From an uncultured Alphaproteobacteria bacterium (GTDB lineage: Bacteria > Pseudomonadota > Alphaproteobacteria > HIMB59 > GCA-002718135): a DNA stretch of 64,000 bases. This document shows positions 24,110 to 34,754 of this stretch, piece after piece. The DNA lies in assembly GCA_902601455.1 (NCBI GenBank), contig CACKNC010000001.1:96240-160239 (forward strand), given 5' to 3'. The translations under genes were made by a program, and so were the position numbers. A model generated the notes under the pieces. That model saw only the letters and a list, made by a program, of their open reading frames with translations. It was not told where the DNA came from and did not search any database. Position 1 is the first letter of the stretch, and the number at the start of each line of letters is the position of its first letter.

Positions 24110-25081
24110 TTAATATTTTAATAATAAATTTAATAAATTCTGCATATCTACTGGTAATTTTGAATTAAATTCCATATTTTTTTTTAATGTTGGGTGCATA
24201 AAACCTAAATGTGTTGCATGAAGTGCTTGTCTAGGAAAATTTTTTAAAATTAAAAATTTACTAAAATTCTTTTTAATCAAACCATATTTACTAATCCTAT
24301 TTTTTCCATAAACGTCATCACCCACAATAGGAGCATCAATTGAAGTTAAGTGAAGTCTTATTTGATGTGTTCTTCCTGTTTCAAGTGTGCATTCAATCAA
24401 AGAAGCGTTTTGAAAAGATTTAATTAACTTTATTTTTGTTTTTGAAAATTTACCTTTTTCTTCTTTATTAAAACTCATTTTTTTTCTATTAACTTTGTGT
24501 CTTTCAATATAACCTTCTATATTTTGATTTATAGGTACGCCCCAAGTGATAGCTTGATATTTTCTGCTAATTGTATGAAGTTTAAATTGATCTGCTAAAT
24601 TCATATGTGTACTATTATTTTTAGCAACTACCATTATACCACTTGTATTTTTATCAAGTCTATGAACTATTCCCGGTCTTTTGTTTCCATTAATATTACT
24701 CAAATTATTTTCTGCATGATGAAGTAATGCCTGGACTAAAGTGCCAGTTTCATTTCCTGGAGCTGGGTGGGTTACAATACCTGCTTGTTTATTAATAACT
24801 AATAAATCCTTATCTTCATAAATTATATCTAACTTAATATCTTCAGCTTTATATTTTATTTCACTAGTTATAGTTATTGATATCTCAAATTTATCGTTCT
24901 CTCTTACTAAATATGATGGATCAAGAATTGGATGATCATTAAGCTTAACATTTCCATTTTTAATAAGCATTTTGATTTGCATTCGAGAATATTTCTCAAG
25001 TTTTTTAGTTAAAACTTTGTCTAATCTGATCGAACTTAGGTCTTTATTTATATTTATTTTGTGAGTATAGGTTTCATTCAT
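24110..25081 (-). CDS. rluD: RluA/RluD family 23S rRNA pseudouridine synthase
   Basis: KRPGIVHRLDKNTSGIMVVAKN; ETGRTHQIRLHL. Confidence 0.9.
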   Translation of the reverse strand: MNETYTHKININKDLSSIRLDKVLTKKLEKYSRMQIKMLIKNGNVKLNDHPILDPSYLVRENDKFEISITITSEIKYKAEDIKLDIIYEDKDLLVINKQAGIVTHPAPGNETGTLVQALLHHAENNLSNINGNKRPGIVHRLDKNTSGIMVVAKNNSTHMNLADQFKLHTISRKYQAITWGVPINQNIEGYIERHKVNRKKMSFNKEEKGKFSKTKIKLIKSFQNASLIECTLETGRTHQIRLHLTSIDAPIVGDDVYGKNRISKYGLIKKNFSKFLILKNFPRQALHATHLGFMHPTLKKNMEFNSKLPVDMQNLLNLLLKY

Positions 25082-25367
25082 GACTAACAATTTCTTAAAG
25101 TTTACAGTTATTATATTGGCAATATTGATTTTTATTTGTTTTGCTTTCCTTTTATATGGATTGTATTCAAAAATTTCAAATACTGAACGTTTATCAGAGA
25201 AGGAAATTACTAATTATTCACTAAATTTAAGTAATTCAGAGCGCATTACAGATATAAAAATTATTGATAAAAGTAATTTCTTAATTGTTGTTTCTAATAA
25301 TGACCAGATATATTTAATCATATATAATTTAGATAAAAAAAAGATCATATCAAAAATAGGTAGATAG
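25080..25367 (+). CDS. Small single-TM protein (DUF6476-like)
   Basis: 95 aa, N-terminal hydrophobic helix; divergent from rluD. Confidence 0.5.
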   Translation: MTNNFLKFTVIILAILIFICFAFLLYGLYSKISNTERLSEKEITNYSLNLSNSERITDIKIIDKSNFLIVVSNNDQIYLIIYNLDKKKIISKIGR

Positions 25368-25368
25368 A

Positions 25369-25590
25369 ATGAGTAAGGAAAAAGAAAATAATTTTGAATC
25401 TAATTTAAAAAAACTTGAGGTAATTGTTGATAAGCTTGAGTCTGGAGATATAGGATTAGAAGAATCAGTTAAGCTATATGAAGAAGGTATGAAAATTAAA
25501 AAAATTTGTGACAAAAAACTTAAAGATATTGAAATGCAAATAAAAAAAATTAAAATTGAAGACAATAAAGTAATAAAAGAAGATTTTTAA
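25369..25590 (+). CDS. xseB: Exodeoxyribonuclease VII small subunit
   Basis: FESNLKKLEVIVDKLESGDIGLEESVKLYEEGMK. Confidence 0.93.
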   Translation: MSKEKENNFESNLKKLEVIVDKLESGDIGLEESVKLYEEGMKIKKICDKKLKDIEMQIKKIKIEDNKVIKEDF

Positions 25591-25594
25591 TTTA

Positions 25595-27517
25595 ATGTCT
25601 AATAAATTTTTAGATAAAATAAATTTTCCCTCAGATATAAGATTACTGTCTCTAGAACAACTTGAGGTTTTATCAGAAGAGCTAAGAGACAAAACTATTG
25701 ATACAGTATCAAAAACTGGCGGCCATTTGGGAGCGGGTTTAGGAGTTGTTGAATTAACTATTGCCTTACATTACGTTTTTAATACTCCAAGAGATAGATT
25801 AATTTGGGATGTAGGACATCAGTCATATCCTCATAAAATTTTAACTGGTAGAAAAAATAAAATTGAAACACTAAGACAAAAAAATGGCCTTTATGGATTT
25901 GTTAAAAGAAGTGAAAGTGATTATGATCCTTTTGGAACTGCTCATAGCTCAACCTCTATTTCAGCAGGAATGGGTATGAAAATTGCAAAAGACCTTAACA
26001 AAGATGATGCAAATATTATTTGTGTTATAGGAGATGGTGCTCTAAGTGCTGGAATGGCTTATGAAGCATTAAATAATGTTGGTGCTACAAATAAACAAAT
26101 GATTGTAATTTTAAATGATAATGAAATGTCAATTGATCGCCCAGTTGGTGCTATGAGTAGTTATCTCACTAGACTACTCTCATCTAAACAATATGTGAAT
26201 GTTAGAAGTTTGTTAAAAAAAATATCTGCAAAATTATCTACATCAGTATCAAAGACATTATATAAGGCTGAAGAATATTCTAAAGGTCTTGTAACAGGGG
26301 GAACATTGTTTGAAGAATTAGGTTTTTATTATCTTGGTCCAATTAATGGACATGATATAAAAACTTTAGTGCCAGTTTTAGAGAATATTAAAACATCAGC
26401 TGTTGGTAAACCAATTTTTCTTCATTGTATTACAAAAAAAGGAAAAGGTTATGAGCCTGCTGAAAAATCTGATGATAAATTTCATGGTGTCAATAAATTT
26501 GATGTAAAAACTGGTTTGTCTATCAGCAAATCAAATAAAAAATCTTATTCAAAAGTATTTGGTGAAACACTTTCAAAAGCAGCTGAAAATGATGAAAAAA
26601 TTGTTGCTATTACTGCCGCTATGATGAGTGGGACAGGTTTGGAAATTTTTAAATCTCAACATCCAGCAAGATTATTTGATGTAGGCATAGCTGAGCAGCA
26701 TGCCGTTACAATGGCTGCCGGTTTAAGCACTGAAGGTTTCAAACCTTTTGTAGCAATCTATTCAACATTTCTTCAAAGAGCTTATGATCAAATAGTTCAT
26801 GATGTAGCATTACAAAAGCTAGCTGTAAGATTTGCAATTGATCGTGCTGGACAAGTTGGGTCTGATGGGCCCACTCATGCAGGATCTTATGATATTGCTT
26901 ATTTATCTGCTTTACCGAATTTTATTATCATGGCACCAAGTAATCAAAATGAATTAATTAGAATGATTAATACTTCAGTTTTGATTGATGATAGACCATC
27001 TGCTTTTAGATATCCAAGGGGATCTGGTGAAATTGATACTAATAAATTGAATTATAATCCTTTAGAAATTGGAAAGGGGAAATTACTTATAGAAGGTAAT
27101 GATGTAGCAATATTAAATTTAGGTACTAGAATGCACAGTTGTGAAGAGGCAATAAAATTACTGAATAAGCTTAATATTTTTCCAACTTTAGCAGATGCAA
27201 GATTTGCAAAACCAATAGATAAAGATTTGGTAGACAAACTATTAGATAATCATAAATATCTTATTACAATTGAAGAAGGGTCAAGTGGTGGATTTAGCTC
27301 CAGTGTTCTAAGTTATATTCATAATGAAAGAAGAAAATCTACTATAACTAAAATCAATAATATTTATTTTCCAGATAGATTTATAGATCATCAATCATCA
27401 GAAGATCAATATAAAGAAATAGGAATGGATGCAGAGTCTATTGCTAATAAAGTGATAAAATTTTATCAAGATAATGTTATTGATTTTCAATCATATAATA
27501 AAAATTCAAAAAATTGA
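25595..27517 (+). CDS. dxs: 1-deoxy-D-xylulose-5-phosphate synthase
   Basis: TGGHLGAGLGVVELTIALHYVF, IGDGALSAGMAYEALNN, DRAGQVGSDGPTHAGSYD. Confidence 0.97.
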   Translation: MSNKFLDKINFPSDIRLLSLEQLEVLSEELRDKTIDTVSKTGGHLGAGLGVVELTIALHYVFNTPRDRLIWDVGHQSYPHKILTGRKNKIETLRQKNGLYGFVKRSESDYDPFGTAHSSTSISAGMGMKIAKDLNKDDANIICVIGDGALSAGMAYEALNNVGATNKQMIVILNDNEMSIDRPVGAMSSYLTRLLSSKQYVNVRSLLKKISAKLSTSVSKTLYKAEEYSKGLVTGGTLFEELGFYYLGPINGHDIKTLVPVLENIKTSAVGKPIFLHCITKKGKGYEPAEKSDDKFHGVNKFDVKTGLSISKSNKKSYSKVFGETLSKAAENDEKIVAITAAMMSGTGLEIFKSQHPARLFDVGIAEQHAVTMAAGLSTEGFKPFVAIYSTFLQRAYDQIVHDVALQKLAVRFAIDRAGQVGSDGPTHAGSYDIAYLSALPNFIIMAPSNQNELIRMINTSVLIDDRPSAFRYPRGSGEIDTNKLNYNPLEIGKGKLLIEGNDVAILNLGTRMHSCEEAIKLLNKLNIFPTLADARFAKPIDKDLVDKLLDNHKYLITIEEGSSGGFSSSVLSYIHNERRKSTITKINNIYFPDRFIDHQSSEDQYKEIGMDAESIANKVIKFYQDNVIDFQSYNKNSKN

Positions 27518-28269
27518 TTGCTAAGAAACAAAGACTTGATCAAATTCTATTTGATAGAAGTTTAGCTGAGTCTAAAACCAAAGCTCAGGCTATGATAATG
27601 GCTGGCCAAGTGTTTGTCGACGGTATTAGAATTGAAAAAAGTGGATTTAATATAAGAAATGAAGCAGAAATAGAGATAAAAAAACTTAACTCAGAATGGG
27701 TTTCAAGAGGTGCAATTAAACTTATTTCTGCATTAGATAAAAATAAAATTAATGTAAAAGACAAAATTTGTATTGATTTAGGTTCATCTACTGGTGGTTT
27801 TACCGATGTTTTAATTCAGAGCGGTGCAAAAAAAGTATACGCGATAGATGTTGGGACAAATCAATTACACGAAAAACTAAAAAAAAATATTAAAGTAGTA
27901 AGTTTAGAAAAAACTAATGCCAGGTATCTTACAAAAGAGTTAATTGGGAATTTAATTGATATAATGGTTTGCGATGTAAGTTTTATAAGTCTAAAAAAAG
28001 TCATTGAACCAAATTTTAATTTATTGAAAAATGGAAGCATTATCATTGCATTGATTAAGCCTCAATTTGAAGTAAAAAAAAATGAAACAAAGAAGGGTAT
28101 TGTAAGGGATGCTGAAATTCACCACCGCGTTTGTAAAGAAATTAGTGAATGGTTTAAATCAGTATGTGAGTGTATAGTTTTAAATATTATTGAGAGCCCA
28201 ATAAGAGGTCCTAAAGGAAATGTGGAGTTTTTAATTACTATTCAATATCAAAAAAAACGAAGACAGTGA
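27514..28269 (+). CDS. tlyA: TlyA family rRNA (cytidine-2'-O)-methyltransferase
   Basis: S4 domain [50 protein letters not shown] start. Confidence 0.9.
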   Translation: MIAKKQRLDQILFDRSLAESKTKAQAMIMAGQVFVDGIRIEKSGFNIRNEAEIEIKKLNSEWVSRGAIKLISALDKNKINVKDKICIDLGSSTGGFTDVLIQSGAKKVYAIDVGTNQLHEKLKKNIKVVSLEKTNARYLTKELIGNLIDIMVCDVSFISLKKVIEPNFNLLKNGSIIIALIKPQFEVKKNETKKGIVRDAEIHHRVCKEISEWFKSVCECIVLNIIESPIRGPKGNVEFLITIQYQKKRRQ

Positions 28270-29318
28270 TCTGCGATAGTAGTGGCTAACATTGCTTCTC
28301 CAACTGGAACAGCTCTTATACCAACACAGGGGTCATGACGGCCCTTAGTTGAAATTGAAGTTTCTTTAAGATCCGTATCTATTGTTCTTCTCTCAGAAAT
28401 AATTGAACTTGTCGGTTTTACAACAAAACGAGCAATTATTTTTTGTCCTGAGCTAATTCCTCCAAGTACACCACCATTATTGTTACTTAAAAAAATTGGC
28501 TTACCATCTTTCATAATCATTTCATCTACATTTGTTTTTCCATTTTCGTAAACACAGTCAAAACCATTCCCTATTTCTACCCCTTTAACAGCATTAATTG
28601 TCATTAAAGCCTTTGCAATATCTGAGTCTAATTTATCGTAAATAGGTTCACCAAGTCCAACTGGAATTCCACTAGCCCTAACTTCTATAATTGCACCTAA
28701 TGAAGATCCATCTTTTCTAGCATTATCAATTAGGTTTTTCCATTCAGAAACAATTTTTTCATCTGGACAAAAAAATTCATTTTCTGAAATATTTTTATCA
28801 TTCCAATTATTATAATTTATTTTAGAGTTTCCAATTTGAACAAGTGCACCTGTAATTTTAGCTTCATTGCTGATTTTTTGATTGATGATTTTTCTTGCAA
28901 CAGCTCCTGCAGCCACACGCATTGCGGTTTCTCTAGCACTTGATCTACCCCCGCCTCTATAATCTCTAATGCCGTATTTTTTCCAATAAGTATAATCAGC
29001 ATGACCAGGTCGAAATTTATCTTTTATATCTGAATAATCTTTAGATCTTTGATCACTGTTATATATTATTAATGAAATTGGATGACCTGTTGTTAATCCT
29101 TCAAAAACTCCAGATAGAATTTCAACTTTATCATCCTCTTTTCTTTGGGTTGTATATTTTGATTGACCGGGTTTTCTTTTGTCAAGAAAAGGTTGTATAT
29201 CATTTTCTTGAAGTCTTATATTTGAAGGCACACCATCAATAACACAACCAATTGCTTTACCATGGCTTTCACCCCATGTGGTGAAATTAAAAATTTTTCC
29301 AATTGAATTTGAAGACAT
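28248..29318 (-). CDS. aroC: Chorismate synthase
   Basis: [52 protein letters not shown]. Confidence 0.97.
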   Translation of the reverse strand: MSSNSIGKIFNFTTWGESHGKAIGCVIDGVPSNIRLQENDIQPFLDKRKPGQSKYTTQRKEDDKVEILSGVFEGLTTGHPISLIIYNSDQRSKDYSDIKDKFRPGHADYTYWKKYGIRDYRGGGRSSARETAMRVAAGAVARKIINQKISNEAKITGALVQIGNSKINYNNWNDKNISENEFFCPDEKIVSEWKNLIDNARKDGSSLGAIIEVRASGIPVGLGEPIYDKLDSDIAKALMTINAVKGVEIGNGFDCVYENGKTNVDEMIMKDGKPIFLSNNNGGVLGGISSGQKIIARFVVKPTSSIISERRTIDTDLKETSISTKGRHDPCVGIRAVPVGEAMLATTIADHCLRFF

Positions 29319-30142
29319 TATTTGTTTTTATTAAATTCCCCTAAAAGATTAGATACATTTTCAGCCTCATCTACTGCAACCATACCTACTGTATGATAAC
29401 CACAATCTACATGTTGGATCTCACCTGTAACAGCACTCCCTAAATCACTTAGTAAATAAAGTGCAGAATTACCAACATCTCCTTGATTAACATTTCTTTT
29501 AAGAGGAGCATTTAATTCATTCCATCTTAATATAAATCTAAAATCACCTATTCCAGATGCTGCTAAAGTTTTAATCGGTCCAGCACTTATTGCATTTACT
29601 CGTACATTTTTTTCCCCGAGATCAACTGCTAGATATCTAACACTAGCTTCTAAAGCTGCTTTAGCTACTCCCATAACATTGTAGTGAGGCATTACTTGTT
29701 CAGCTCCATAATATGTCAAGGTTAAGATCGATCCTCCATCATTCATTAATGGTTCAGCTAATCGACATGCTTCTGTAAATGAATAACATGAAATATGCAT
29801 AGTTTGATTAAAATTTTCTGTGGATGTATTGTAATACTTACCTCTTAATTCGTCTTTATTTGAAAAACCAATACCATGAACTAAAAAATCAATTTTTCCC
29901 CACTTTTCTTTTAAAATTTCAAATACGTTTTGCATACTTTTTGAGTCTGCTACATCACAAGGTATTAAGATATCAGAATTTATTGATTTAGCTAAAGGCT
30001 CAACTCTTTTCTTAAGTGGTTCACCTTGATAAGTAAATGCAATTGAAGCACCATTTTCTGCTAATGACTTAGCTATTCCCCAAGCAATTGATTTATCATT
30101 CGCCACACCCATTATAAGGCCTTTTTTTCCTTGCATTAACAT
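29318..30142 (-). CDS. fabI: Enoyl-[acyl-carrier-protein] reductase FabI
   Basis: [39 protein letters not shown]. Confidence 0.95.
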   Translation of the reverse strand: MLMQGKKGLIMGVANDKSIAWGIAKSLAENGASIAFTYQGEPLKKRVEPLAKSINSDILIPCDVADSKSMQNVFEILKEKWGKIDFLVHGIGFSNKDELRGKYYNTSTENFNQTMHISCYSFTEACRLAEPLMNDGGSILTLTYYGAEQVMPHYNVMGVAKAALEASVRYLAVDLGEKNVRVNAISAGPIKTLAASGIGDFRFILRWNELNAPLKRNVNQGDVGNSALYLLSDLGSAVTGEIQHVDCGYHTVGMVAVDEAENVSNLLGEFNKNK

Positions 30143-30204
30143 TTAAATACCTATTTTTTCTAATTTATGAATATATATACATCTTAATACTTAAAATATC
30201 TAAA

Positions 30205-30807
30205 ATGTTAAAGCACAAAGATTTAATAGATTTCACACAAAATCCATTTGAATTGTTCAACAATTGGTATGATTTAGCATGTGAAACAGAGATTAATGAC
30301 CCTAATGCAATGACATTATCAACTATTTTAAACAATAGACCATCATCAAGAGTAGTTTTGTTAAAATCTCATGATGAGGAAGGTTTTGTTTTTTACACAA
30401 ATTCAAATAGTAAAAAGGGTAAGTCAATAAGCGAAAATAATAATATAGCATTGAATTTTCATTGGAAAACTCAAAATAGACAAATTAGAATAGAGGGTCA
30501 AGCAAAGATAATAAGCTCAGAAGTTGCTGACTCATATTTTAACTCTAGACCAAGAGGTAGTCAAATTGGTGCTTGGTCTTCTAATCAAAGTTCAGAACTA
30601 ATTGAAAGAAGTGAATTAATCGATAACATTAAAAAATTTGAAAAAAAATATGAAGACCAAGATATCCCACGACCACCTCACTGGAATGGTTATTTGGTTA
30701 AGTCTCAATTAATAGAGTTTTGGCAAGAGATGCCTTTTAGAATTCACGATAGGGTAGTTTATACTTTAGTAAACAATAAATGGATAATAAAAAAACTATA
30801 CCCTTGA
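30205..30807 (+). CDS. pdxH: Pyridoxamine 5'-phosphate oxidase
   Basis: NDPNAMTLSTILNNRPSSRVVLLKSHDEEGFVFYTN. Confidence 0.93.
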   Translation: MLKHKDLIDFTQNPFELFNNWYDLACETEINDPNAMTLSTILNNRPSSRVVLLKSHDEEGFVFYTNSNSKKGKSISENNNIALNFHWKTQNRQIRIEGQAKIISSEVADSYFNSRPRGSQIGAWSSNQSSELIERSELIDNIKKFEKKYEDQDIPRPPHWNGYLVKSQLIEFWQEMPFRIHDRVVYTLVNNKWIIKKLYP

Positions 30808-30810
30808 TCT

Positions 30811-31239
30811 CTATTCTTTCCATTTTTTTAAAATCCAAGAACTGGAATTAGATTTATCATTGCCACCAATACCAAATAGAGTTTCAATATTATTTTTATC
30901 ACAAAACTCTTTTTCTGGAGTTGTTTTGTTATTCCTATCTCCACCATTTGCAAATTTAATTTTATTATTTTGAAATAGTTTTATTGCTTTTATTATTCCA
31001 TCTACACATGAATTATCGCTATCATCAAAGTCTAACACATCAAGAACACCTTTTATATTTTGCATAATAATTTTTCTTTCATCAAAAGAAAGAAATTCTT
31101 TTCCTTTTTTATTTCGCAACCACGCATCAGAATTAAGCAAAACAACAACATTTCCATATTTATTGGCATCATTAATCAATTTAATATGACCACTATGTAT
31201 TGGGTCAAAACCACCACTAACTAAAATTATATCAGGCAT
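30811..31239 (-). CDS. Cytidylyltransferase-like nucleotidyltransferase
   Basis: DIILVSGGFDPIHSGHIKLI, HxGH motif; Met at 31239 preferred. Confidence 0.75.
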   Translation of the reverse strand: MPDIILVSGGFDPIHSGHIKLINDANKYGNVVVLLNSDAWLRNKKGKEFLSFDERKIIMQNIKGVLDVLDFDDSDNSCVDGIIKAIKLFQNNKIKFANGGDRNNKTTPEKEFCDKNNIETLFGIGGNDKSNSSSWILKKWKE

Positions 31240-31867
31240 TTTTTGCTCTCCAATCATCTGGTTTAGATAAGAATTCTTTTAAATTTTCTATATCGGTTTG
31301 ATTAAATGTATTTCTTTTTTCTAAAACAGAGATTATATCTTTCCATGTGCAAAGTGAATGAATATTAACATTTAATTTAGAAAGAATTGATTCTTCAAAA
31401 TTAAAAATATCATAATAAAAAATAACAAATATATCTTTTACTTCTAACCCTGCTTTTCTCATTGCTTCAACAAAAATAATTTTACTTCCACCATCTGTTG
31501 CTAAATCTTCAATTAAAACAGCTGTTTGATTTTTGCTATAACTTCCTTCTATTTGTTGATTCTTACCAAAACCCTTAGGTTGCTTTCTAATATAAACCAT
31601 AGGTTTTTTAATTTTTTCAGAAATGAAAGCTGCATAAGGTATCCCTGCAGTTTCTCCTCCAGCCACTAAATCAAACTCTAGTTTCTTTTCATTGATATAT
31701 GTTATTGCAGCATCCATTATAAAAGTTCTTTCCTTAACAAATGATATAATTTTTCTACAATCTACATAAACCGGAGATTTCAATCCTGACGTTAATATAA
31801 AATGATTATCGAAAGAAAATTGAACTGATTCTATGTCTATTAATTTTTCAGCAATTAATTCAGACAT
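31232..31867 (-). CDS. pyrE: Orotate phosphoribosyltransferase
   Basis: LTSGLKSPVYVDCRKIISF; AVLIEDLATDGGSKIIFVEAMRKAG. Confidence 0.92.
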   Translation of the reverse strand: MSELIAEKLIDIESVQFSFDNHFILTSGLKSPVYVDCRKIISFVKERTFIMDAAITYINEKKLEFDLVAGGETAGIPYAAFISEKIKKPMVYIRKQPKGFGKNQQIEGSYSKNQTAVLIEDLATDGGSKIIFVEAMRKAGLEVKDIFVIFYYDIFNFEESILSKLNVNIHSLCTWKDIISVLEKRNTFNQTDIENLKEFLSKPDDWRAKNA

Positions 31868-31868
31868 A

Positions 31869-32342
31869 TTATGTTATTAAAGCGATGTGGTCTTTTGAGA
31901 AATTCCCTGGGACAATCATAACAGGTATTCTCATATTGGTGATTTCTTGACTTACAAGAGAGTTAATTATTGAATTTGAGTCTTTATTTTTAGGATCAGA
32001 ATTTGCTGCTAAAACTAAAACATTAATGTTTTTTTCTTCTTCGATGAGTTTCTTTAATTCAAAAATCGTTTCCCCTTCCCTGATAGCTAAAGCTGGTATT
32101 TCACCAGTTTTGTCTTTTACATGACTTGCAGCTCTCTGAAGAAGTTTTTCTGCCTCATCTCTTGCTTCGTTTTTCATTATTTCTGTAACACCTTGAGTAG
32201 TTAATACATCTAAAGGCTCTATAAATGTTGCTATTATTATTTTACGACTAGTTTTTTTTGAACGTGCACATGCATATTCTAATGCTATTTCCATTTCTGG
32301 CGAGTCGTCAGCAATTACGAGAATATATCTATTATCATTCAT
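31869..32342 (-). CDS. Universal stress protein family
   Basis: UspA-like fold pattern YILVIADDSPEMEIALEYACARSKKT...IPVMIVPG. Confidence 0.75.
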   Translation of the reverse strand: MNDNRYILVIADDSPEMEIALEYACARSKKTSRKIIIATFIEPLDVLTTQGVTEIMKNEARDEAEKLLQRAASHVKDKTGEIPALAIREGETIFELKKLIEEEKNINVLVLAANSDPKNKDSNSIINSLVSQEITNMRIPVMIVPGNFSKDHIALIT

Positions 32343-33085
32343 TAAGACCTCCTAAATAATGTTGCTGCTAAGAAACCCGATAATACAGCAAATATAATAG
32401 CAAACAAACCATAAGCTGCTGCATTTTTGTGGGCAAAATTATATATTTGGCTTCCAACCCCTGATTTTTTTAAAGTAATAATTTTTTCCTTATTGTTTAA
32501 AATTAAATTATTTTTTATTTGATACACGTTAACTTTATATTCCCCAGGTATTGATTTTGCTGGAAAAAATATCCTTGTTTGAAATAGCTTATTATCTATT
32601 TTCTCAATATTATATTCCTTAAATAAATTTTTACTTTTTTTAATTCTGACAAAATTATCCTCCCAAGTATCAAGCGAAATATCTGAAATAAAATTTCGCT
32701 GAGATGTTTTATTTTCTAGTAAATAATTGAAACTAAGTTCTTCTTTAATTATTGTAGAAGCCGGTAAGATATTTTCAATATCTTTTGATGAAGCTATAAA
32801 AAAAATACTTGGAATTTGATTATAAGTTATTTGCTTGGTATTAAACCAAAACCCTAATATTCTTTCTTTTTTTTGAATGACAGCATTTTTTTCAGGCCCC
32901 TTTATAGTCATTATTGTTTCCTGATTATCATTTAGTATTCCAAAAATTATTACTTCTTTACCAGTAAAGTCTGTTTCAATTTTGATATTATCTTCAGATA
33001 TGTCAAAATAAGCTTCAGCTACAACAGCATTAGAAAACAAGCATAATAAAATAACGGCTGTTAATTTAATTTTTCTTTTACTCAT
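32342..33085 (-). CDS. TIGR02186/PF09608-like membrane-anchored protein
   Basis: N-terminal signal, ISEDNIKIETDFTGKEVIIFGILN, C-terminal TM helix; adjacent to Soe/TSUP genes. Confidence 0.7.
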   Translation of the reverse strand: MSKRKIKLTAVILLCLFSNAVVAEAYFDISEDNIKIETDFTGKEVIIFGILNDNQETIMTIKGPEKNAVIQKKERILGFWFNTKQITYNQIPSIFFIASSKDIENILPASTIIKEELSFNYLLENKTSQRNFISDISLDTWEDNFVRIKKSKNLFKEYNIEKIDNKLFQTRIFFPAKSIPGEYKVNVYQIKNNLILNNKEKIITLKKSGVGSQIYNFAHKNAAAYGLFAIIFAVLSGFLAATLFRRS

Positions 33086-34033
33086 TTATACTTTTTTTTC
33101 TCCATAGTATAAACTTACAACATGCTTTGCTTGGATAAAAAATAAATATCTTTCAATTAGCATTCCGATTAACGCAAAAATTAATACTAAGAAAAAAGAT
33201 AATTTTAAGATAACACTATCTATTATTAGACTTGCTTCTTGTACAATCATATAAATTGGCAAAATACAAGTGAGTATAACAAAGCATAATCTAAGAAAGT
33301 TTGCTTTTTCTTTTTTAATTTTGTTAATCATTTCAGTTGTTAGAAAATTTTTTCCTGTATGAGGTCCTTCAAATAATGAAATATTGTTGTTCCTTCCTAA
33401 CCCGGTTGCAGAGTTAGCAGTACTAATTATTTTTTTACTAATAATATACCAATAAATAACTTTCATAAATAAACACAAGCTTAAACTCAGAATAGTAAAA
33501 TGATATAAATAGTTAATCTCAAATTCATAAAAACGAGTAAAGCAATACACAGTTAAAGCCCCCATGCAGATAGAGTTAATTGTATAGATTGGAGTTACCA
33601 ATTTATTATTCCAGGCAGGTATAGTTTTTAATGTAGCATACATTTGGCCAGTGCAATAGATGGTTGTTAAGCATAGGATTGATGTTGAGTGTAGAAAATA
33701 TATATAAAAGATATTATCCAGATACCAAAATAGGTAAAAAATCATTAATGGTAAAAAAGTAACGACAGCAGCAAGACCTTCTCTTGAAAGCCAAGAAGAT
33801 TTCCATTGACTAAATGATCTCCACGCTCTTTCTGGATGCCCTAAATGAAGAGTTGATGATAAAAGACCAGAGCAAATAAAAACAAAACTTGTTATCATTA
33901 AAAATAATTTAAAATTATTATCAAAGTTTATGTTTGTTACAAATGCCAAGTAAGAAAGACAAAGTAATATTCCATAACCAGTTCCTGTAAATACTGTAAA
34001 AAAAATTATTGATTTACTTGGATGCATTTTCAA
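33086..34033 (-). CDS. soeC: DmsC/SoeC-like membrane anchor subunit
   Basis: ~8 hydrophobic helices, STLHLGHPERAWRSFSQWKSSWLSREG motif of the DmsC family. Confidence 0.78.
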   Translation of the reverse strand: MKMHPSKSIIFFTVFTGTGYGILLCLSYLAFVTNINFDNNFKLFLMITSFVFICSGLLSSTLHLGHPERAWRSFSQWKSSWLSREGLAAVVTFLPLMIFYLFWYLDNIFYIYFLHSTSILCLTTIYCTGQMYATLKTIPAWNNKLVTPIYTINSICMGALTVYCFTRFYEFEINYLYHFTILSLSLCLFMKVIYWYIISKKIISTANSATGLGRNNNISLFEGPHTGKNFLTTEMINKIKKEKANFLRLCFVILTCILPIYMIVQEASLIIDSVILKLSFFLVLIFALIGMLIERYLFFIQAKHVVSLYYGEKKV

Positions 34034-34754
34034 TTATCTCTTTCCAACTATCAAAAGTAACCTCATTATGCTCAGTTATTGACTCTAATTTATTGCTGCT
34101 AAATTGATTATTTTTCTCTCTCGGAGGAAGATATTTATTAGTCGGTGCACAGTCTTGCTCGGGCATAAGGTCGTACCCATTTCTTTCTTCAACAAGTTTA
34201 AATATTTCAGAATTTTCATCTCCTAAATCGCCAAAGCTTCTTGCACCTGCAGGGCAAGTCGAAACACAAGCAGGGACTCGATCAGCCTCTGGAATATTTT
34301 CATTATAAATTTTATCTACACATAAAGTACATTTTTTCATTATGCCCGCTTCTTCGTCATATTCTCTTGCACCATAAGGGCAGGACCATGAACATAACTT
34401 ACAACCTATACATGTATCAGGATTGACTAAAACTATACCATCTTCCTCTCTTTTGTAAGATGCACCTGTTGGGCATACAGTAACACAGGGGGCATCACTA
34501 CAATGTAAACAACTTTTAGGAAAATGAACTGTTTTACTACCATTAATTTCATTTTCTACTTCAAATGTATGAATTCTATTAAACCAAACACCTGTTGGAT
34601 CATCTCCGTATGGATCAATGTCATGAAGAGGTGATGAATGACCCGATGTATTCCATTCTTTGCAATTTACTGCACATGCATGACATCCAACACAAATATC
34701 TAAATCTATTACAAGTCCTAATTTTTTATTCTGTTTTGTTGGTAAAGTTGTCAT
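34014..34754 (-). CDS. soeB: 4Fe-4S ferredoxin subunit, SoeB-like
   Basis: Multiple CxxCxxCxxxC clusters: DICVGCHACAVNCKEWN, CLHCSDAPCVTVCPTGA, CIGCKLCSWSCPYGAR. Confidence 0.82.
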   Translation of the reverse strand: MTTLPTKQNKKLGLVIDLDICVGCHACAVNCKEWNTSGHSSPLHDIDPYGDDPTGVWFNRIHTFEVENEINGSKTVHFPKSCLHCSDAPCVTVCPTGASYKREEDGIVLVNPDTCIGCKLCSWSCPYGAREYDEEAGIMKKCTLCVDKIYNENIPEADRVPACVSTCPAGARSFGDLGDENSEIFKLVEERNGYDLMPEQDCAPTNKYLPPREKNNQFSSNKLESITEHNEVTFDSWKEIIENASK

